From Flavobacteriaceae bacterium (GTDB taxonomy: Bacteria; Bacteroidota; Bacteroidia; Flavobacteriales; Flavobacteriaceae), in NCBI GenBank assembly GCA_029247985.1, contig JAQWKF010000032.1, forward strand, positions 1 to 10,981: a stretch of DNA of 10,981 nucleotides, written 5' to 3'. A program made the translations under genes and the position numbers. Under the pieces are notes generated by a model, which was given only the letters and a program-made list of their open reading frames with translations, did no database searches and had not been told where the DNA came from. Of the stretch, positions 8,038-10,981 are shown piece after piece. How positions within the stretch are numbered: position 1 is the stretch's first letter; each line of letters opens with the position of its first letter.

Positions 8038-8664
8038 ATGTTTGGTAGTAAAAAAAATATAGAAGTATCAGTTAAGGATTTTGAGACCTCGTTATCCCAT
8101 AAGGAGAGAAAGAGGTTTGCAGGTAAGCAAAGCATAGACATAACAGAATTGATAACGGAAATTGAAAAATTCTTTGCTGATAGAAAATTTGGCTGGCTAG
8201 GAGAAGCTAAACCCGTTGTCCAATCTCGGAACGAAGGTAATATGCATCATGTTCAAGTTTTTACAGCAAAAGGTGTTGTTAGAACTTGGGGTAATTCAAA
8301 AGATACAGCTTGTAATGTGATAATTACAATTAGTTCTAATTCGCTTGATATAACTGTTGGATATAGCGGTAATAAAGGTGTTGTAAGCGCTCAAGGTATT
8401 GGAGCAGCTATACTTACTGGAGGGGGCTCTCTTATCGGCAATGCGGCAAGTGCAGCGAAAGATAAAAAGATGGTTCTAAATACCATGAAATTTATAGAAG
8501 ACCTACTGAATAATTACTTTACCAATGCCCCTGTCGCAAAATCCGATTCTACTGAAGTTGATGTTTTAGGACAAATTGAAAAACTGAAGGAACTCCATGA
8601 TAAAGGGATACTCACAGATCACGAGTATAATGAAAAGAAAAAAACACTCTTGGATAAGCTGTGA
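8038..8664 (+). CDS. SHOCT-domain protein, uncharacterised
   Basis: The gene encodes 208 aa. Residues about 1-45 are charged (MFGSKKNIEVSVKDFE...). A middle domain (about 50-120) alternates beta-like strands (VQVFTAKGVVRTWGN, VIITISSNSLDITVGYSG). A Gly/Ala-rich segment (about 121-145, GIGAAILTGGGSLIGNAASAA) could contact a membrane or form a turn-rich hinge. The end (about 176-208, IEKLKELHDKGILTDHEYNEKK) is a clear SHOCT domain (short C-terminal domain, PF09851), a helical module found at protein C-termini and of poorly known role. There is no signal peptide and no visible catalytic motif. ATG 8038 is the first start in a frame open from 7924; the leader is A-rich. Its TGA overlaps the GTG of the recombinase fragment by 4 nt. 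It is the only complete gene in the element. I cannot assign a function. Confidence 0.8.
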   Translation: MFGSKKNIEVSVKDFETSLSHKERKRFAGKQSIDITELITEIEKFFADRKFGWLGEAKPVVQSRNEGNMHHVQVFTAKGVVRTWGNSKDTACNVIITISSNSLDITVGYSGNKGVVSAQGIGAAILTGGGSLIGNAASAAKDKKMVLNTMKFIEDLLNNYFTNAPVAKSDSTEVDVLGQIEKLKELHDKGILTDHEYNEKKKTLLDKL

Positions 8665-9319
8665 AAGTAAAAGATGAAAATCTTCCTTTAAAGCAGTTTA
8701 TCTACTGTGATAGCTGTAAACTGCCACTGACTGGATACCTTGTAAAGAAAAAAGGACTGTATTACTATAAATGTAGAACAAAAGGGTGCTCTTGCAACAA
8801 ATCTGCTAAAGCACTTCGCACTACCTTTACTGAAGATTTAAAAACCTATCAATTAGATCCTAGATACAAGAATATTGTAAAAGAAGTGATGACATATACT
8901 TACGATAACATAACAAAAGAGATAAGAACCCAAAAGAAGTCCGTGAAAAAAACAATTACAGAGCTCAGCACAAAAATAGAATCAATTGAAGAGCGATATG
9001 CACTTGGGGAAATAAACAGCGCTATTTACAAAAAGTTTAAAGACAAGTATGAAAGTCAAAAACAGGAATTACAGTCCAAAATTGAAAATCCAATATTAAA
9101 TAGTTCAAACCTTGAATTGGCTATTGACAAAGCGCTTAATTTATCCGAATCTCTTGAGAAGATTTGGTTAGATGGAGATTTAAAACAAAAACAAAATCTT
9201 CAAAATTTAGTGTTTCCATCCGGTTTGGGTTACGACAAGTCAAACGACCGAGTTCGAACCCCAAAAGTGAACGCTATTTTTGGCTCAATTCCGATTTTAT
9301 CGAGAGAGATTTCAAATAT

Positions 9320-9356
9320 AAAAAATGGAGAACCAATTCCTGTGAATCAATTCTCC
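9320..9356 (-). terminator. tRNA-Arg terminator embedded antisense in the recombinase gene
   Basis: On the - strand, bases 9356-9327 give an RNA hairpin of 13 continuous pairs (GGAGAAUUGAUUC with GAAUUGGUUCUCC, three G-U wobbles) around an ACAG loop. It is followed by A and six U (9326-9320). It starts 7 nt after the tRNA 3' end. Read on the + strand the centre would contain C-A mismatches, so the full helix exists only in the tRNA-sense RNA. Confidence 0.65.
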
Positions 9357-9368
9357 GATTGCGTGACC
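9327..9368. repeat. 42-bp direct repeat, right copy (hairpin plus GTGACC core)
   Basis: This repeat is identical to 7385-7426 over 42 bases and ends in GTGACC at 9363-9368, whose last five bases lie in the tRNA 3' end. The core continues here into tRNA sequence, not into the unrelated flank seen at 7427. This is the element-chromosome joint on the tRNA side. Confidence 0.75.
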
Positions 9369-9437
9369 TCGGCAGGATTCAAACCTGCAACCTTCTGAGC
9401 CGTAATCAGATGCGCTATTCAGTTGCGCCACGAGGCC
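9364..9437 (-). tRNA. tRNA-Arg (anticodon ACG)
   Basis: The - strand folds into a complete cloverleaf. Acceptor strands GGCCTCG and CGAGGTC form 7 pairs including one G-U, and the D stem is GCGC/GCGC. The anticodon stem TCTGA/TCAGA encloses loop TTACGGC with anticodon ACG, and the T stem GCAGG/CCTGC encloses TTTGAAT. The discriminator is A and CCA is not encoded. ACG is normally deaminated to ICG and reads CGU/CGC/CGA. Its 3' end overlaps the end of the recombinase frame and serves as an integration site. Confidence 0.95.
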
Positions 9438-9448
9438 GTTTAGGGGTG

Positions 9449-9480
9449 CAAATATATCTTATTTTAACAATGCAGCAAAA
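9449..9480 (-). promoter_or_regulatory. Bacteroidota-type promoter of tRNA-Arg
   Basis: Read on the - strand, TTTTG (9480-9476) is followed after exactly 19 nt by TATATTTG (9456-9449). This fits the Bacteroidota -33 TTG / -7 TAnnTTTG consensus. The tRNA 5' end lies 11 nt further on, so transcription would start about 4-7 nt before the mature end. Confidence 0.75.
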
Positions 9481-9676
9481 CTAAAGTGCACGCATTGTTA
9501 TATATGTTCGCCAAGCCAATAACAGCAGTTGGCTTTTTGATGCCTTGCTTATGTCAACTTGCTTTTTGGAAAGACTTGGCAATATAGCTTTGTTGCATCT
9601 TGCTAAGACTTTGAAAAAAATTTTTCCCATACCACAAAGGTACAAAACCTTGCGCTGCGTATCTTCGCCATAACGT

Positions 9677-10609
9677 ATGAATGCATTATTACTTGTTGGT
9701 GGGCTTTCCCTTTTGCTCTTAGGAGGCGATTGGCTGCTCAAAGCTGCTGTGGCAACTGCTACCCGTTGGCAGGTTCCTAAGGTGGTTGTGGGCATGACCC
9801 TTGTTTCTTTTGCCACATCACTTCCAGAACTTATAACCAGTATTCGTGCTGCACTTGCTGGTTATCCGGACTTATCGCTTGGCAATGTAGTAGGTTCAAA
9901 TATTGCCAATTTGGGTTTTGTGTTGGGGACTATTTTACTTTTTGGTCGCATTAAAGTGCAAAAAAGCTTTTATCTATTTGATTGGCCCGTCGTTTTTGCT
10001 GTTTCCTTATTGTTGTTTTTCTTACTTTACGATGGAATAATTAGCACTTCTGATGGCGTACTGCTACTTTGCGTACTTGTAGCTGCTATGATTTACTTGA
10101 TTAAATTTCAACCTCCTGTGGTGTTGCAAGAAGCACCACAAGATGTAACGATAAAACCGTGGTGGTGGATTATCTTTTTTATGGCTCTTGGTTCCTTAGG
10201 CCTCGCCTTTGGCTCGCAATGGCTGGTAGAGGGTGCAGTGGGCCTAGCACGTGCCTATGACGTTAGCGAACGTATCATTGGTGTTACGCTGGTTTCGGTA
10301 GGAACGAGTTTACCCGAATTGGCAGCCTCTGGTATGGCAATTGCCAAAAAAGAGCAGGGGATTTCTATTGGAAACCTAATTGGTTCCAACTTGTTTAATA
10401 TCCTAACGGTTTTGGGTCTTACAGCTGTTATTCATCCATTACAACTTGTTGATCAGCAGCTTTTAGCTTTTGATATTTGGGTGATGATTGGCTTTGCAGT
10501 GCTCTTATTGCCCTTGGTGTTTTTTGCTAAAGGACTACAACTTTCATGGCGACAGGGTCTTGTTCTGGCCTTCTGTTATGCTACTTATATGACGCTTACG
10601 CTTTCGTGA
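9677..10609 (+). CDS. CaCA-family Na+/Ca2+ (K+-dependent type) exchanger
   Basis: This 310-aa inner-membrane protein is mostly hydrophobic, with about ten likely transmembrane segments. It has the two inverted alpha-repeats of the calcium/cation antiporter family: ATSLPEL (E51) with GNVVGSN (69-75), and GTSLPEL (E214) with GNLIGSN (232-238). The two Glu and the Asn/Ser residues form the ion-binding site. It resembles bacterial YrbG-type exchangers, which swap Na+ or H+ for Ca2+. The length is normal for prokaryotic members and the protein appears intact. It is transcribed away from the tRNA; TAGCTTTG at 9585-9592 fits a -7 box, but its -33 partner is poorly spaced. G+C looks clearly higher than in the polysaccharide operon, consistent with core chromosome. 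Exact ions are inferred. Confidence 0.93.
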   Translation: MNALLLVGGLSLLLLGGDWLLKAAVATATRWQVPKVVVGMTLVSFATSLPELITSIRAALAGYPDLSLGNVVGSNIANLGFVLGTILLFGRIKVQKSFYLFDWPVVFAVSLLLFFLLYDGIISTSDGVLLLCVLVAAMIYLIKFQPPVVLQEAPQDVTIKPWWWIIFFMALGSLGLAFGSQWLVEGAVGLARAYDVSERIIGVTLVSVGTSLPELAASGMAIAKKEQGISIGNLIGSNLFNILTVLGLTAVIHPLQLVDQQLLAFDIWVMIGFAVLLLPLVFFAKGLQLSWRQGLVLAFCYATYMTLTLS

Positions 10610-10613
10610 CTAG

Positions 10614-10649
10614 AAAGTCAAATATAGTATTTAGTTTTTTGACTTTTTT
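10614..10649 (+). terminator. Probable terminator of the exchanger gene
   Basis: AAAGTCAAA (10614-10622) pairs with TTTGACTTT (10638-10646) around a 15-nt loop and is followed by further T. It lies 5 nt after the exchanger stop. The stem is AT-rich and the loop is long, so strength is uncertain. Confidence 0.5.
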
Positions 10650-10781
10650 CCCACATTTTGCCTCGTTTTGACCAATTTCTGATGTTTTTTAACATGTTTT
10701 TCTTGTTTTTTTTCAATTTTTTGATAAAACCTTCACTCAAAAAACAAAAGAAATTACATTTAAGCCTTAAAATGCAAGCAT
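10650..10781. other. AT-rich gap between convergent genes
   Basis: This stretch contains many T runs (for example 10706-10715) and no credible reading frame. A 64-aa Lys-rich frame on the - strand reflects the T-runs and lacks any family signature. I see nothing else in it. Confidence 0.5.
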
Positions 10782-10827
10782 AAAAAAAGCACCTGATTCC
10801 TGAACGTATCAAAAAACAGATGCTTTT
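10782..10827 (-). terminator. Terminator of the glutamine synthetase gene
   Basis: On the - strand AAAAGCATCTG (from 10827) pairs with CAGGTGCTTTT (to 10785) with one G-U. The hairpin has a loop of about 21 nt and is followed by more T (10784-10782). It lies about 22 nt beyond the glutamine synthetase stop. The T-rich arm on the other strand may also stop + strand transcripts. Confidence 0.7.
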
Positions 10828-10849
10828 ATAGCTAAAATTTAATGTACGC

Positions 10850-10981
10850 TTACACGTCAGCCGACTTTACAGTCTTTATAATACGTGCAGCAATTTTGTA
10901 CGGATCCGCATTAGAAGCTGGTCTGCGGTCTTCCAACCAACCTTTCCAACCTTTTTCTACGGTCATAATTGGAATACGAAT
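10850..10981 (-). CDS. glnA: Glutamine synthetase (GSII type), C-terminal end
   Basis: The last 43 codons of a - strand gene enter from the right edge: IRIPIMTVEKGWKGWLEDRR, then PASNADPYKIAARIIKTVKS and a TAA at 10852-10850. EDRRPASNADPY is the signature near the C-terminus of type II glutamine synthetases; its Arg residues line the active site. The enzyme makes glutamine from glutamate, ammonia and ATP in the cytoplasm. The start and the ATP/metal-binding core lie outside the window. It is convergent with the exchanger gene and has its own terminator. The family call is firm despite the short piece; assignment to GSII over other types rests on this motif alone. Confidence 0.85.
   Translation of the reverse strand: MRIPIMTVEKGWKGWLEDRRPASNADPYKIAARIIKTVKSADV

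Larger units (their letters stand above)
7523..9363. mobile_element. Small integrated element or remnant at tRNA-Arg, about 1.84 kb
   Basis: The interval is bounded by tRNA-derived direct repeats (7523-7551 and 9363-9390), with GTGACC at each edge. It carries the SHOCT-domain gene and the 3' part of a large serine recombinase whose end runs into the tRNA. The catalytic part of the recombinase is gone, so the element cannot move by itself. Bounds are inferred from the repeats; copy 1 of the recombinase, to the left, shows that at least two related elements used this locus. Confidence 0.65.
8661..9398 (+). pseudogene. Serine recombinase, C-terminal part only (zinc ribbon and coiled coil), copy 2
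   Basis: The 245-aa frame begins just before PLKQFIYCDSCKLPLTGY..GLYYYKCRTKGCSC, the zinc-ribbon domain of large serine recombinases (four Cys: CDSC and CRTKGC). A charged, coiled-coil-like helix follows (about 75-140), then the conserved tail SNDRVRTPKVNAIFGSIP. The resolvase catalytic domain (with its Ser nucleophile) and the Recombinase DNA-binding domain, normally about 250-300 residues upstream, are absent; the SHOCT gene sits there instead. The last residues (SAGFKPATF) are read from the tRNA-Arg gene, so the stop lies inside the tRNA. The GTG start overlaps the SHOCT stop (GTGA), so a translated, coupled fragment is possible, but a 5'-deleted pseudogene is the simpler reading. Confidence 0.8.

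Noticed and set aside
9481..9816. 111-aa - strand frame overlapping the exchanger start
   Set aside because: It overlaps the conserved N-terminus of the exchanger and reads as low-complexity Ser/Thr/Lys sequence; a shadow frame.
10618..10812. 64-aa Lys-rich - strand frame
   Set aside because: It is produced by T-runs in an AT-rich gap and overlaps two terminators.
1..10981. CRISPR array, insertion sequence with terminal inverted repeats, or known defence system
   Set aside because: No spaced short repeats, no transposase and no recognisable defence effector were seen on either strand.

Overview
The window looks like chromosomal DNA from a Bacteroidota bacterium, probably a marine, polysaccharide-degrading flavobacterium or relative. 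The evidence is a type IX secretion (T9SS) C-terminal sorting domain, a run of exported sulfatases and glycosidases in an AT-rich operon, A-rich leaders without strong Shine-Dalgarno sites, and a TTTTG-N19-TATATTTG promoter of Bacteroidota type in front of a tRNA gene.

Region 1 (1-6762, + strand) is the distal part of a polysaccharide-utilisation operon: a GH3 glycosidase (5' end outside the window), an S1_11-like sulfatase, a large secreted GH128/Asl1-type glycosidase with a T9SS tail, and an S1_7-like (iduronate-2-sulfatase-like) sulfatase. Gaps between genes are only 22-28 nt. Together they would desulfate and cut a sulfated, probably beta-linked glycan outside the cell or in the periplasm and release monosaccharides. 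The next gene (6793-7066) is a broken remnant of an exported formylglycine-generating-enzyme-like (SUMF1 family) protein. It has an in-frame stop and is cut off abruptly.

Region 2 (about 7070-9398) is a pile of integrated-element remnants at a tRNA-Arg(ACG) gene (9364-9437, - strand). It holds two diverged copies of the C-terminal end of a large serine recombinase, a degraded copy of the tRNA 3' half about 1.84 kb from the real tRNA, three copies of a GTGACC core, and one intact cargo-like gene encoding a 208-aa protein with a C-terminal SHOCT domain. No catalytic serine-recombinase domain is present, so the element looks immobile. The 3' end of each recombinase copy encodes, on the opposite strand, a 13-bp hairpin plus U-tract placed like an intrinsic terminator for the tRNA. 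What looks like the tRNA's former terminator now lies beside the displaced tRNA fragment.

Region 3 (9438-10981) looks like core chromosome and is visibly richer in G+C: the tRNA promoter, a CaCA-family cation exchanger gene, its probable terminator, an AT-rich gap, and the 3' end of a glutamine synthetase gene on the - strand with its own terminator. The tRNA-Arg therefore marks the border between core DNA on the right and accessory DNA on the left; the polysaccharide operon may itself be part of the island. I found no CRISPR array and no recognisable defence system.
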